The translations under genes and the position numbers were made by a program. Of a stretch of DNA of 64,000 nt, positions 29,253 through 38,325 are shown in pieces (the first letter of the stretch is position 1; every line of letters begins with the position of its first letter). The stretch covers positions 124,001 to 188,000 of the forward strand of contig WGLP01000003.1 of the NCBI GenBank assembly GCA_016125505.1, given 5' to 3'. The notes below the pieces were generated by a model. That model worked only from the letters and a program-made list of their open reading frames with translations. It did not search any database and was not told where the DNA came from. The DNA is from Gammaproteobacteria bacterium (GTDB taxonomy: Bacteria; Pseudomonadota; Gammaproteobacteria; UBA6429; Thiohalophilaceae).

Positions 29253-29801
29253 TTACGCCTGAAGTTCTTTAACGACGGCATTCAGTGCTTGCCGCTCCGG
29301 CGACAGTACCAACATCCGCCGGTTCTGTTCGGCAGCAAGGAATTGCCAATAGCCACGCAACCAATGCCCACTGCCAGACAACGACGGTGCGGACCCACGA
29401 AACACCAGCACGGAGACATAACCCAGGTTGTCCAGGAAATTCACCAGATGCCATGCCCGGTAACCGTCGACGACGCAGTCCTTGCAGAGTTGCATGACGC
29501 CGGGCAGCGGTTTGCCGATTGTTGCCTTCACCCGTTGCAGATCGGGCACCAGCACGCCGCGCAAACCCGACTCTTCTTCAACATGCGCGAAGGCATGTCG
29601 GACAAACGGCGGCGCGCTGAGATATTGCTGTGTGTACCAGCCGCTTGCGCCCAGCGCCGTGAGGCCCATGGCCACTGCACCAAGTTGCAAAAAACTTCGG
29701 CGCGGCAGATTCACATAGTCGTCTTCAGGCACAGGCAGCCTCCGCAAAAGGTGACGCATGCCGGTATCGAATTCGTCATCATTATCAGATTGCCTGGTCA
29801 T
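29253..29801 (-). CDS. Putative membrane anti-sigma factor with periplasmic CxxC
   Basis: A 182-residue single-pass protein: a short acidic cytosolic part (about 1-38), a membrane helix (about 39-57, FLQLGAVAMGLTALGASGWY) and a periplasmic domain of about 120 residues. That domain carries CKDC (about residue 106) followed by YRAWHLVNFLDNLGY. The start overlaps the sigma-factor stop by four bases (ATGA), which with the topology is the basis for the anti-sigma call. I see no HxxxCxxC zinc anti-sigma motif in the cytosolic part, so this would be an atypical one. The same domain upstream of a peroxidase suggests redox sensing (inference). Confidence 0.6.
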   Translation of the reverse strand: MTRQSDNDDEFDTGMRHLLRRLPVPEDDYVNLPRRSFLQLGAVAMGLTALGASGWYTQQYLSAPPFVRHAFAHVEEESGLRGVLVPDLQRVKATIGKPLPGVMQLCKDCVVDGYRAWHLVNFLDNLGYVSVLVFRGSAPSLSGSGHWLRGYWQFLAAEQNRRMLVLSPERQALNAVVKELQA

Positions 29802-30289
29802 GACGTTTTCTCCTCTTCCAGTAGTTGGCGCAAAGCGCGTCGCGCCCGGCTTAATCTGCTCATTACCGTCCCGATGGGGATATCCAGCATCGCGGCCAGC
29901 TGTTCGTAACTCATGTCCGCCAGATAAAACGGCACGAGGACATCGCGGTGCAGCGGATTCAACGCTTGCAGCGCGTTGAGCAGATCCGTTTGCGTATCGT
30001 CCTGCGTGTTTGCCGCAATCCCTGCGCACTGCGCGTCGTCCCATGCCTCCCAGGGTTCGCGTTCACGCCAGATACGCATCGCTTCCCGGCGCAAGATGCG
30101 ATACAGCCACGCCTGCGTCGCAGCCTCGTCGCGCAATTGTTTGCGCGCACGCCAGGCCAGTGCGAAGGTCTCCTGCACAAGATCCTTCGCGATCTCGCGT
30201 TCGCCGGATAACGCCCACGCGGCCCGGAACAAAAACGGTTGATACTGCCTTACCCATTGGGTAAAGCGTTTTTTATCGTTGGCAAACAT
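29798..30289 (-). CDS. ECF-type RNA polymerase sigma factor
   Basis: A 163-residue sigma-70 family protein. Region 2 is FTQWVRQYQPFLFRAAWALS to AKDLVQETFALAWRA; region 4 is LHRDVLVPFYLADMSYEQLA to IPIGTVMSRLSRARRALRQL. There is no region 3, as usual for ECF factors. The ATG at 30289 or a GTG three bases before it can start it; no strong ribosome site is visible. It heads an operon with a putative anti-sigma factor and a di-haem peroxidase. Confidence 0.93.
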   Translation of the reverse strand: MFANDKKRFTQWVRQYQPFLFRAAWALSGEREIAKDLVQETFALAWRARKQLRDEAATQAWLYRILRREAMRIWREREPWEAWDDAQCAGIAANTQDDTQTDLLNALQALNPLHRDVLVPFYLADMSYEQLAAMLDIPIGTVMSRLSRARRALRQLLEEEKTS

Positions 30290-30404
30290 CACGCAAATTC
30301 ATGTGCACATAGACTAAGGAGAGGGTATTCACGGGTTTTATTCCCTGACTATGAAAATAAATTTCATGTGTTTCTTGCGGCGGCATTGATGTATCATCCG
30401 CGCA

Positions 30405-30510
30405 GTCATTGGGGAGTAGCCGCCCTTCTCGAAGGGGCTTACGTCAACAGACTTGGCCAACAGGCCATGGCGTAGGCAGTTCCCGAACCTGGCAAGACCT
30501 TTGACCATGC
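30405..30510 (+). ncRNA. yybP-ykoY manganese riboswitch
   Basis: The 5' strand has GGGGAGTAGCC (30411-30421), followed by GTCAACAGACTTGG and, at the 3' side, GGCAAGACCTTTGACC (from 30491), which are the conserved pieces of the yybP-ykoY aptamer. It lies ahead of a Mn exporter-type gene, the classic target. Downstream, CCTCC (30513-30517) can pair either with the first CGGCCGGGGAG copy (30522-30532) or with the second copy (30557-30567) that contains the ribosome site, a plausible translational switch. Confidence 0.88.
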
Positions 30511-30574
30511 AGCCTCCAGAACGGCCGGGGAGGTTTCGTGGTCAATCGTCTCGAACCGGCCGGGGAGTAAAAAA

Positions 30575-31150
30575 ATGGAAGCGCTACTCATGTCCGCCGG
30601 TGTTGTGGCACTGGCTGAAATTGGCGACAAGACACAACTGCTGGCCTTTGTCCTGGCCGCACGCTTCAAACGACCCGTCCCCATCATCCTCGGTATCCTG
30701 GTCGCCACCATTGTTAATCATGGCCTGGCCGGCGCACTGGGTGCCTGGATTACTTCAGTACTCAGTCCGGAAATTCTCCGCTGGATCGTCGGGTTTTCTT
30801 TCATTGCCATGGCGATCTGGATCCTTGTTCCCGACAAGATCGAAGAGGAAGAAACACAAATCGCCAGGAAGTTAGGTGTCTTCGGTGCAACGGTTGTCAC
30901 GTTTTTCCTGGCCGAGATGGGCGACAAAACCCAAATCGCCACGGTGGCGTTGGCCGCGCATTATCCACATCCAGTATGGGTTGTCGCAGGCACGACGCTT
31001 GGTATGCTCATCGCCGATGTGCCCGCCGTGTTTGTCGGTGACAAATTTTCCAAGAAGGTCCCCATGAGGCTTGTCCACGGTTCGGCAGCAGCGATCTTTG
31101 CCATCATTGGCGCGCTGACACTTTTGAAGATCGATTTGTGGGTTAACTAG
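30575..31150 (+). CDS. Manganese exporter, GDT1/TMEM165 (UPF0016) family
   Basis: A 191-residue protein with six transmembrane helices in two repeats, each with the E-x-G-D-K-T motif: ALAEIGDKTQLLAF (about residue 13) and FFLAEMGDKTQIATVAL (about 110). These acidic motifs bind the transported Mn2+. The gene is placed directly behind a yybP-ykoY Mn riboswitch, so high Mn is expected to turn it on. GGGGAG lies 8 bases before the ATG. Known relatives include MneA of Vibrio. Confidence 0.93.
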   Translation: MEALLMSAGVVALAEIGDKTQLLAFVLAARFKRPVPIILGILVATIVNHGLAGALGAWITSVLSPEILRWIVGFSFIAMAIWILVPDKIEEEETQIARKLGVFGATVVTFFLAEMGDKTQIATVALAAHYPHPVWVVAGTTLGMLIADVPAVFVGDKFSKKVPMRLVHGSAAAIFAIIGALTLLKIDLWVN

Positions 31151-31273
31151 TTGCCGGCACGCATAGCTTTGAAAATCACAGGGTTTGTTACATTAAAAAA
31201 AACGCGCCACCCGTATGCTTTGGTAACAGAAAAGGTGTAATCTCTGGCGAGTTTCGGGTTCCCTAAACTCACC

Positions 31274-32386
31274 ATGGAACACAACCAGACAAGTATCGCA
31301 AACAAACCTCGCCATGCCTGGGTCGATGTAGTGCGCGGCCTGGGCATCGTCTTGGTCTTTTACGGTCATTACATTCAACAGGGTGTTGATCCGCATAATG
31401 CCAGCGCAGTGGAACAGTTTCGTTTTATTTATTCGTTTCACATGCCGCTGTTTTTCATCATGTCCGGTTTCTTTTTCCGGCCAACTGTTGAGGTATTCTC
31501 ACGGATCGGTCAACTCGCCTTGCGCCGCCTCATCCCGGTGCTGGTCTTTGGCATCTTCTTGCTGCCGATCTGGCTGCGCTACGAGATCCTGCACAGCCTG
31601 AGCTTTCGTCATGACCTTGCGCACATGGCCTTCGTCTATCTCGATGGCAGGCCGGAACTCAACTGGGTGACATGGTTCCTGGTCTGTCTGTTTATGTGTG
31701 AAAGTTTGGCGGTACTTGTGCTTGGCAGATTAAAAGGATGGAAAGCCCAGTTACCGGCAGGCGTCTTCTTTCTGAGTATCGGTCTGTTGTTTTGCGACTA
31801 TTCCATCCTGCCATCGGAAGGATGGTGGTACGCCATCGGCCGCACCTGGTTTCTGAGCGAAGCCCTGGTCGCCCTGGGATTTTACATTATCGGCTACGCT
31901 GCATTTCCGTTACTAAAACAGCTATCGACGCAGCGTACACTTGCCGCGCTGATATTCCTGGTGACGATCTCCATCGTGTTCTTTACCTACCGCTTCAATC
32001 ACCCGCAGAGTATCGCCGTCATGATGGCGGCAAGAACGCACGGCAACTCCCTCTACTTCGTCGTGACCGCCCTGGCAGGCGCCTTCGCCATGTTTGCGCT
32101 GGCGATCCTTATCCAGTCCAGCCGCCTGCTAGAAATGATCGGACGCAACACCCTGGTGCTGCTGGGACTCAATGGGCTTTTCTACACGTACCTCGACCCG
32201 AAACTCCTCAGTTTCTTTTCGCCGGCAAATAGCCCGTTATTTGTGACATTGGATTCGGTCGTGGTCACCGTTCTATCGCTACTGCTCTGCGTTCCCATTG
32301 TCTACTTTATGAATCGATTTGTCCCGCAACTCATCGGTAACATCAATGTTTCCGGACCGGTGCTCCCTGCATTTGTTAAACATTAA
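31274..32386 (+). CDS. Acyltransferase 3 family membrane protein
   Basis: A 370-residue protein with about ten transmembrane helices. The N-terminal motif HAWVDVVRGLGIVLVFYGHY contains the D-x-x-R-G and catalytic His region of acyltransferase-3 (OafA-like) proteins, and FRFIYSFHMPLFFIMSGFFF follows. Such enzymes O-acylate sugars of surface polysaccharides or other extracytoplasmic acceptors; the acceptor here is unknown. No ribosome site is obvious ahead of the ATG. It is not in an operon with its neighbours. Confidence 0.88.
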   Translation: MEHNQTSIANKPRHAWVDVVRGLGIVLVFYGHYIQQGVDPHNASAVEQFRFIYSFHMPLFFIMSGFFFRPTVEVFSRIGQLALRRLIPVLVFGIFLLPIWLRYEILHSLSFRHDLAHMAFVYLDGRPELNWVTWFLVCLFMCESLAVLVLGRLKGWKAQLPAGVFFLSIGLLFCDYSILPSEGWWYAIGRTWFLSEALVALGFYIIGYAAFPLLKQLSTQRTLAALIFLVTISIVFFTYRFNHPQSIAVMMAARTHGNSLYFVVTALAGAFAMFALAILIQSSRLLEMIGRNTLVLLGLNGLFYTYLDPKLLSFFSPANSPLFVTLDSVVVTVLSLLLCVPIVYFMNRFVPQLIGNINVSGPVLPAFVKH

Positions 32387-32585
32387 ACATGAATAATCAG
32401 GATCTCCACCCTGACAAACTTTTAGGTACGGTCGGTGGATGATCCAGAATGAATTTTTTGCACGTAGCCTTAATATGAGCAGTAAGCAGGGAACAGGGTC
32501 CCATATACATTGATGGACTGACAGTTTGTACAATGAATGACGTAAAAACAATCGGTGCCGAAAAGTTAAGTGTTCAGTAGAAATG

Positions 32586-32612
32586 ACTGGCGGGGAATAA
32601 GCCCCCGCCAGT
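32586..32612 (-). terminator. Hairpin after the phosphatase gene
   Basis: ACTGGCGGGG and CCCCGCCAGT form a perfect 10-bp stem with a 7-base loop. On the minus strand it begins about 33 bases past the phosphatase stop and is followed by CATTTCTACT, a weak T tract. Confidence 0.65.
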
Positions 32613-32644
32613 GAATTGCACCATAAGAGTGGTAAGACATGGTC

Positions 32645-35020
32645 TTAACCGTGTTCCCTCTCCCCAAACAGCTTCGTGACAACAGGATTGACTATCACCG
32701 GCATGGCGGTCGCGGAACGCACCTTCGCCGAAACGGCCATTGCCTTGTGTGCCTCGTCGTCCTTGGGCAAGGTGACTGTGACACTCACCTTGCGTTGTGC
32801 CCCCGGCGCCAGACGTCCCACTGTGACCACGACCTCGTCGCCATGCTGGGTTGCGCTGTCGTCCTGTGCTCCAGCGAACTGGCTACCTGCCGGCAGTGTG
32901 AATACCGCTTGCGTGCCGTTGAGGGCATAACTACTGTCATTGCGCATGCTGAGTGTGTAGCTCACCGTTGCACCGGGTACGGCACGACGTGGGGCTTGCA
33001 GTTGTACCTTGAGCTGATGGCCCAATTCCGGTTTGGTGATGGTGAATTGATCCAACAAGGCCGGTGTACCTTCTTCCGGTGCTGACACTACCTTGCCGGT
33101 TGCCGAATCGATTAAGGTATCGGGAATCGGGTCGTTCAAGGGAATGCCGTTGACGTCGGTGCCGAACGGTGCTGGATTTTCCGCGGTGGCCGAGGAAGTC
33201 GCCTGCAACGGTTCCGAGATTTGATACATCGTCAGTTGATTGTGATTGATCACAACGTCCGCAAATGAGAATACGTGTGACTTGAAACGCGCGGTGATCT
33301 TCGGTCCTTGTCCCGCGCCGTTCAAAAATGGATCCATTTGCGCGCCGGTCAGATGATCATCCAACCAGGAAGCGGGACCATTGGGGAAGGTCATGCCATT
33401 GCTGTAGGTGAATGTACCGGTCGCTGAATCATCCTGATCCGCGCCGGGTCCGGCGCCACGTGTCAACGCCAGACCACTGTCATGCGTGTCCTCACCGCCG
33501 GCGCCTTCCACCAGGTAGATCACACCATCGGGAACCGTATCCGTCTTACCATCGAATGTATTATCAATGGCCACTACTGCCGGACCGCTGGTTGTCGGCG
33601 CAGCGCCCAGGTCACCCATGGCGCGTAAAGGATAGGTGCGTTGATAGTTGTGTTCGTGACCGTTGAAGACCACATTGACGCCGTGATCTTCCAGGAACTT
33701 GGCGATGCGACGCATCTGGAAATTACGCATGGTCAGGTTGCCGGAGGAGAAGGCGGGATGATGGAAGACCACGAACTTCCAGGTTTGATCGCTGCTGTCG
33801 AGATCGTTGATCAACCACTTGGCCAGCGTGTTCGGATACTTCGGAAAACCGGCAGCCGGACTGGTATAGGTGGCGGCGTAGCTGAGCAGGCCGTTGAACA
33901 CATGTGGATTGGCGTCCAGGAACACAAAGTGAGCATTGCCGTTATCGAATGAGTAATTGCCCATGGTATCGATCTGGCGTTTCATGCCCTTGCCGGTGTT
34001 CACCTCGGTACTGGCGCGAAATGCTTCAATGGCGGTGGGTGAGTCATAGCTTACGCCCTGGTACTTGAAGTAAAAGCCATTTGGCGTCGCACTGTCGTCA
34101 TCGCCGTTGAGGGTATATTGCGGGTCGACACCTTTCGGGCCGTTGAGCGGGAAATAAAAGTTATTGAAATATTGCAGGGCGTCGCCACCGCCGGTTCCGC
34201 CGCTGTACTTGCCGGCGTTATCGTCGCCCAGTAGGTTGGCGCTGATGCCCGTGCTGCCGATGTCGTGGTTACCGATCACAATATAATAAGGGATGTGACG
34301 GATAAAGGGTGCGCCGGTTTCATTTGAACTGACCGCGTTGTTCCAGACTGGCATCCAGAAATCACGATAATTGCCTTCGGAGCCATTGAAGTAGACGTTG
34401 TCTCCGGTATTGAGCGCCAGGTCGGGATCAGGCAATTGCGGAACACCGGGGATCGACAGCTTATGCACGTCGTACATTTCATGCACGATGCGCGACTCGT
34501 AATTCACGCGCTGTGGTGGATTTGAGTTGGGTACCGCCTGGAAAAAACCTTCGTCGCCGACGACTTGGAAAGAAAATTGGCTGTTGCGTTTGCGTGTGGT
34601 AAAGGATGATACAAAACCGTCGCTCGGCAGACCGGGACCCGTGACGCGGTAGTAATACTTGGTGTTATATTTTAAGCCTTTTAATACGGAGTAGTAATTA
34701 ACGTGTGCACCTGAGGCATTGGCAGGAACTGGCAGTGACGGATCGGCGCTCAGATAATTGTCCACGATGTGACTGGCAACTTTGGCGGAGCGGCCGAAGT
34801 TGGAAGTCCTGCCGAACTCCACAACATAAGCGCCATTATTGGGTTCTTTATCATCGGTCTGCCAGGCAATGACCTTCTGGTCATGTTTATCAAAACGGCC
34901 GGCGTCGCCCGGCTGAATATACGGCTGGTAAGTCACTTGTGCGGCCTGCACGGAATATGCGCTAGCCGTAGACAGTGCGCCGATCACCAGCATGGCAATA
35001 GCACGCTTTTTATGTTTCAT
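32645..35020 (-). CDS. Large exported purple acid phosphatase-like metallophosphoesterase
   Basis: A 791-residue protein with a signal peptide (cleavage near VQAAQ). An N-terminal fibronectin-like domain (about 30-140) leads to a metallophosphoesterase core: LNTGDNVYFNG (GDxxY), IGNHDIGS (GNH), VVFHHPAFSS and FNGHEHNYQRTYP (GHxH), the metal-ligand set of purple acid phosphatases. The C-terminal about 130 residues form a DUF11/CARDB-like beta domain (GATVSYTLSMRNDSSYALNG). Likely a periplasmic or secreted phosphomonoesterase or phosphodiesterase. GGGAG precedes the ATG. Monocistronic. Confidence 0.88.
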   Translation of the reverse strand: MKHKKRAIAMLVIGALSTASAYSVQAAQVTYQPYIQPGDAGRFDKHDQKVIAWQTDDKEPNNGAYVVEFGRTSNFGRSAKVASHIVDNYLSADPSLPVPANASGAHVNYYSVLKGLKYNTKYYYRVTGPGLPSDGFVSSFTTRKRNSQFSFQVVGDEGFFQAVPNSNPPQRVNYESRIVHEMYDVHKLSIPGVPQLPDPDLALNTGDNVYFNGSEGNYRDFWMPVWNNAVSSNETGAPFIRHIPYYIVIGNHDIGSTGISANLLGDDNAGKYSGGTGGGDALQYFNNFYFPLNGPKGVDPQYTLNGDDDSATPNGFYFKYQGVSYDSPTAIEAFRASTEVNTGKGMKRQIDTMGNYSFDNGNAHFVFLDANPHVFNGLLSYAATYTSPAAGFPKYPNTLAKWLINDLDSSDQTWKFVVFHHPAFSSGNLTMRNFQMRRIAKFLEDHGVNVVFNGHEHNYQRTYPLRAMGDLGAAPTTSGPAVVAIDNTFDGKTDTVPDGVIYLVEGAGGEDTHDSGLALTRGAGPGADQDDSATGTFTYSNGMTFPNGPASWLDDHLTGAQMDPFLNGAGQGPKITARFKSHVFSFADVVINHNQLTMYQISEPLQATSSATAENPAPFGTDVNGIPLNDPIPDTLIDSATGKVVSAPEEGTPALLDQFTITKPELGHQLKVQLQAPRRAVPGATVSYTLSMRNDSSYALNGTQAVFTLPAGSQFAGAQDDSATQHGDEVVVTVGRLAPGAQRKVSVTVTLPKDDEAHKAMAVSAKVRSATAMPVIVNPVVTKLFGEREHG

Positions 35021-35571
35021 ATTGAACTCCCGGTTATTGATGAAGACGAGCTTGCTTGGTTGTGCATGGAGCGATAAAACCTCACGGCAACATCAAGGTG
35101 ATGTTGCAGAGGTCTGGTTCATGAATACCACGGGAGTTATAGAGCGTGTATATGACAGCAAATAGTATGTTTTGGTTACGCGTCGATGACGAACCAGGTT
35201 CGCAGACCATAATGATACTTTACGGCCTGAATAAGATGTGCAGTCGGGATTGAAATGCCGGCGACATAAGCGCGAGACATAAATGGGATAAATACAGAAT
35301 AAATTTCAATTTTGGCGACGGCGCATGACTTCGACATTTTATCAAGATATATGGCGCTAATCAGCGCATCCGTCGGATTTCCAAATACGTCGCGTATTTT
35401 TTGCTAAGCAAGAATACAAGCAATTTTCTCGTGTTGTGGTGAAGCGCTGACCGTCCGCTTATGGCCGAAAACAGTCGATACGCGCTCAATATATGCTTAT
35501 GGACAACCATATTTGAGCAAACCGCTCAAAATATCGTTTCGTATACAAATTTGAAATGGATGAAGAAGAGA
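35021..35571. other. Gene-free stretch of 551 bases between phosphatase and tRNA-Met
   Basis: No coding frame with a ribosome site or family resemblance was seen. The only structure noted is TTTGAGC/GCTCAAA (35512-35530), a 7-bp inverted repeat with a 5-base spacer about 40 bases downstream of the tRNA-Met 3' end on the minus strand, where it could be its terminator. The phosphatase promoter should lie in the left part. Confidence 0.45.
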
Positions 35572-35648
35572 TGGTGGCTACGGGTGGACTTGAACCACCG
35601 ACCTCAGCATTATGAGTGCCGCGCTCTAACCAGCTGAGCTACGTAGCC
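35572..35648 (-). tRNA. tRNA-Met (CAT), elongator type
   Basis: The 77-nt minus-strand sequence begins GGCTACGTAGCTCAGCTGGT, has anticodon loop CTCATAA with CAT, T-arm GGTTCAAGTCC and an encoded CCA end. The acceptor stem GGCTACG/CGTAGCC pairs fully. It resembles E. coli elongator tRNA-Met, not the initiator (which starts CGCGGGG). Confidence 0.95.
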
Positions 35649-35763
35649 ATATTCCTTACGAAGCCGCGCATTTTCCGTTTCCGCCGGGGTCATGTCAAGT
35701 TTTATGACCCGGCTCCTGGCGACTTAAAGACTTATTTGTCTATAAAAACCAATAAGTTGACTA

Positions 35764-36855
35764 TTACACGTTGAATCGGAAGTGCATGACGTCGCCGTCC
35801 TGCACCACGTATTCCTTGCCTTCCAGACGCAATTTGCCGGCTTCCTTGGCGCCCTGCTCTCCGTTGTATTTGATGAAGTCGTCGTAGCTGATGACTTCGG
35901 CGCGAATAAAGCCTTTCTGGAAATCGGTGTGGATCACGCCGGCGGCCTCGGGGGCCGTGGCGCCGACCTTGACGGTCCAGCCGCGCACTTCCTTCACGCC
36001 CGCGGTGAAATACGTTTGTAAACCGAGCAGGGTATGGCCGGCGCGGATCACGCGGTTGAGGCCCGGTTCTTCCAGACCCATCTCCTTGAGGAATTCCTGT
36101 TTTTCCTCGTCGTCGAGATCGACCATCTCCGATTCGATGGCCGCGCACACCGGCACCACCGGTGCGCCTTCGGACTCCGCGAGTTTTCTCACCGCGTCGA
36201 GCCTGGGATTATTTTCAAAACCGTTTTCATCGACATTGGCGATGTACATGGTCGGCTTGATGGTGAGCAGGAACAGATCGCGCAGCAGCAATAGCTCGTC
36301 TTTATCCAGGCCCATGGCGCGCACCGGCTTGCCCTCGTCCAGTTGCGCCTTCACGCGTTCGAGCAGCGCGAGCTTGGCCTTGGCCTCCTTGTCGCCGGAC
36401 TTGGTCATCTTGCTCACGCGCAGGATGCCTTTCTCCACGGAGTCCATGTCCGCGAGGGCGAGTTCGGTGTTGATCACCTCGATGTCGTTGATGGGATCGA
36501 CCTTGCCGCTGACGTGCACGATATCGTCGTTTTCGAAACAACGCACCACGTGCGCGATGGCATCGGTCTCACGAATGTTGGCGAGAAACTTGTTACCCAG
36601 GCCTTCGCCCTTGGAGGCGCCCGCGACCAGACCGGCGATATCGACAAACTCCATGGTGGTCGGCAGGATTCGCTGTGGGTTGACGATCGCCGCCAGTTTG
36701 TCGAGGCGTATATCCGGCACCGGCACGATCCCGACGTTGGGCTCGATGGTGCAGAACGGATAGTTCTCTGCCTGGATGCCCGCCTTGGTCAGCGCATTAA
36801 ACAGTGTCGACTTGCCCACGTTGGGGAGACCGACGATGCCGCATTTGAATCCCAT
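35764..36855 (-). CDS. ychF: Redox-regulated ATPase/GTPase YchF (OLA1 family)
   Basis: A 363-residue Obg-family P-loop protein beginning [20 protein letters not shown], with switch and [20 protein letters not shown], the altered NVDE specificity motif ([10 protein letters not shown]) that gives ATP preference, and a C-terminal TGS domain ending [17 protein letters not shown]. It binds ribosomes and modulates stress responses. Gene order prs-rplY-pth-ychF on the minus strand is the conserved gammaproteobacterial one. Confidence 0.97.
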   Translation of the reverse strand: MGFKCGIVGLPNVGKSTLFNALTKAGIQAENYPFCTIEPNVGIVPVPDIRLDKLAAIVNPQRILPTTMEFVDIAGLVAGASKGEGLGNKFLANIRETDAIAHVVRCFENDDIVHVSGKVDPINDIEVINTELALADMDSVEKGILRVSKMTKSGDKEAKAKLALLERVKAQLDEGKPVRAMGLDKDELLLLRDLFLLTIKPTMYIANVDENGFENNPRLDAVRKLAESEGAPVVPVCAAIESEMVDLDDEEKQEFLKEMGLEEPGLNRVIRAGHTLLGLQTYFTAGVKEVRGWTVKVGATAPEAAGVIHTDFQKGFIRAEVISYDDFIKYNGEQGAKEAGKLRLEGKEYVVQDGDVMHFRFNV

Positions 36856-36881
36856 GGTTGTTCACTACCTCAAAGTCTCAA

Positions 36882-36979
36882 TGTCATTCCGGGCACTACT
36901 TGTAAAACCGGTGGCAAATGACTTCATTGTTAAAGTCACTGGATTCCGGATAAACGCACAGCGTTTTCCGGAATGACGA
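36882..36979. repeat. Dispersed palindromic repeat, copy 1
   Basis: Between pth and ychF. Ends are near-inverted (TGTCATTCCGG / CCGGAATGACG) and an inner CACTGGATTCCGG (36937-36949) is shared exactly with the copy at 49539-49632. Such TCATTCCGG...CCGGAATGA elements are common intergenic repeats in proteobacteria. Confidence 0.7.
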
Positions 36980-36983
36980 CATT

Positions 36984-37562
36984 CTAATCGCTGTGCAGTT
37001 TGTTCATTGCCTTCGGAAACTCACCGTCGATCACCAGCGGTAACACGTCCATTGCATCCGCCATCGCGTGTTCGATCGCCTGCTGATCTTCGCTCGATAC
37101 CCGCGTCAGCACGTGGTTGGTCACGCGGCTCTTGTCGCCGGGATGCCCGATGCCCAGACGCAGACGTTGAAAACCGTTGCCACCGCAGCGATTGGTGATA
37201 TCGCGCAAACCGTTGTGACCGCCGTGACCGCCACCTTGCTTCAAACGCGCAACGCCTACCGGCAGATCGAGTTCGTCGTGAACCACCAGAACGCTGGCGA
37301 GCGCGATCTTGTAAAACTGCATCAAGGCCAGCACGGCCTGGCCGCTCAGGTTCATGAAGGTATCGGGCTTGAGCAGCCACACTTCATTGCCGTCGATGCG
37401 CGTACGTGCAAGCTCGCCGTGGAATTTCTTTTCCGCTTTAAAACTGCCGCCGTATTTGCGCGCCACGGCATCCACAAACCAAAAGCCGGCATTGTGGCGC
37501 GTATCGGCGTAGTCGCGTCCGGGATTTCCCAGACCCACAATCAACTCAATACGCACGGACAA
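36984..37562 (-). CDS. pth: Peptidyl-tRNA hydrolase
   Basis: A 192-residue enzyme with the family landmarks: VGLGNPGRDYADTRHNAGFW (N and catalytic His near residue 22), KPDTFMNLSGQ, HDELDLPVG and GGHGGHNGLRDI. It recycles peptidyl-tRNA dropped by ribosomes. It follows rplY on the minus strand with 32 bases between, and precedes ychF. Nothing unusual. Confidence 0.97.
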   Translation of the reverse strand: MSVRIELIVGLGNPGRDYADTRHNAGFWFVDAVARKYGGSFKAEKKFHGELARTRIDGNEVWLLKPDTFMNLSGQAVLALMQFYKIALASVLVVHDELDLPVGVARLKQGGGHGGHNGLRDITNRCGGNGFQRLRLGIGHPGDKSRVTNHVLTRVSSEDQQAIEHAMADAMDVLPLVIDGEFPKAMNKLHSD

Positions 37563-37594
37563 GGCCGGCTCCGGTAAGTCTTATGCTATCGCGC

Positions 37595-38239
37595 TTATTC
37601 GCCTGCAGCAGGAGCGGCAGGAGGAGGAGTTTCACCGCCTCCGGTTTCCTCAGCTTCCTTGGCAGCACGCGGCAGGTGAATGCTGGCAACCGCCTGGTCG
37701 TGACTTTCACCGTGTGACAGTTCCACCAGTTCCACGCCGGCCGGCAACTTGAGGTCGGACAAGTGAATGATCTGGTTCAACTCCAGGTTACCGAGATCGA
37801 CTTCGATAAACTCCGGCAGGTTCTTCGGCAGACACTGGACTTCCACTTCGATCACGCTGTGGGCAACCAGACCGCCGCCCTTGACGCCGGGTGAGGTCGC
37901 TTCATTGATGAAGTGCAGCGGCACGTGCACGCGGATGTTTTCCGTGGCGCTGACGCGTTGCAGATCGATGTGCATGATGATCGGCTTGCTGGGATGACGC
38001 TGCAGATCTTTCACGATCGCATTTTCTTCCTTGCCATCGAGATTAATGGTCAGGATGTGCGAGAAAAACGCCTCGTTGGCGACCTGGTGTGCCAGTTCGT
38101 TGTGCGTCAGGGTAATAGAGGTCGGGTCCTTGTGACCACCGTACAGGATGGCCGGAACCTTACCCGCGCTACGCAGGCGGCGGCTCGCACCTTTCCCCAT
38201 GTCGTTGCGCAGTTCTGCGTTCAATACAAAATCACTCAT
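37595..38239 (-). CDS. rplY: 50S ribosomal protein L25, Ctc form
   Basis: A 214-residue two-domain L25 (TL5/Ctc type): the N-terminal 5S rRNA-binding domain ([20 protein letters not shown], about 1-95) and a C-terminal beta domain (about 96-190), ending in a Pro/Ala-rich tail. The start [10 protein letters not shown] is preferred because AGGAG stands 9 bases upstream; an in-frame start 30 bases earlier has none. Located between prs and pth, as expected. Confidence 0.96.
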   Translation of the reverse strand: MSDFVLNAELRNDMGKGASRRLRSAGKVPAILYGGHKDPTSITLTHNELAHQVANEAFFSHILTINLDGKEENAIVKDLQRHPSKPIIMHIDLQRVSATENIRVHVPLHFINEATSPGVKGGGLVAHSVIEVEVQCLPKNLPEFIEVDLGNLELNQIIHLSDLKLPAGVELVELSHGESHDQAVASIHLPRAAKEAEETGGGETPPPAAPAAGE

Positions 38240-38295
38240 TGCAATTACTCCTAGGTTGTTTAACGACACCCCCGCGACCAGAGGTGTGCTTATTC

Positions 38296-38316
38296 TCCCC
38301 GCCCCATGGGCGGGGA
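38296..38316 (-). terminator. Strong hairpin between prs and rplY
   Basis: TCCCCGCCC and GGGCGGGGA form a 9-bp GC stem with a CAT loop, 10 bases after the prs stop. It lacks a T tract on the minus strand, so it may be an attenuator or a 3'-end stabiliser as well as a terminator. Confidence 0.5.
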
Positions 38317-38325
38317 AAGAATTCC

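Noticed and set aside
35152-35158. CTGTCAT (minus strand) upstream of the phosphatase gene, as a Pho box
   Set aside because: Only one heptamer fits; the partner heptamer 11 bases on matches poorly, so PhoB control is not supported by the sequence.
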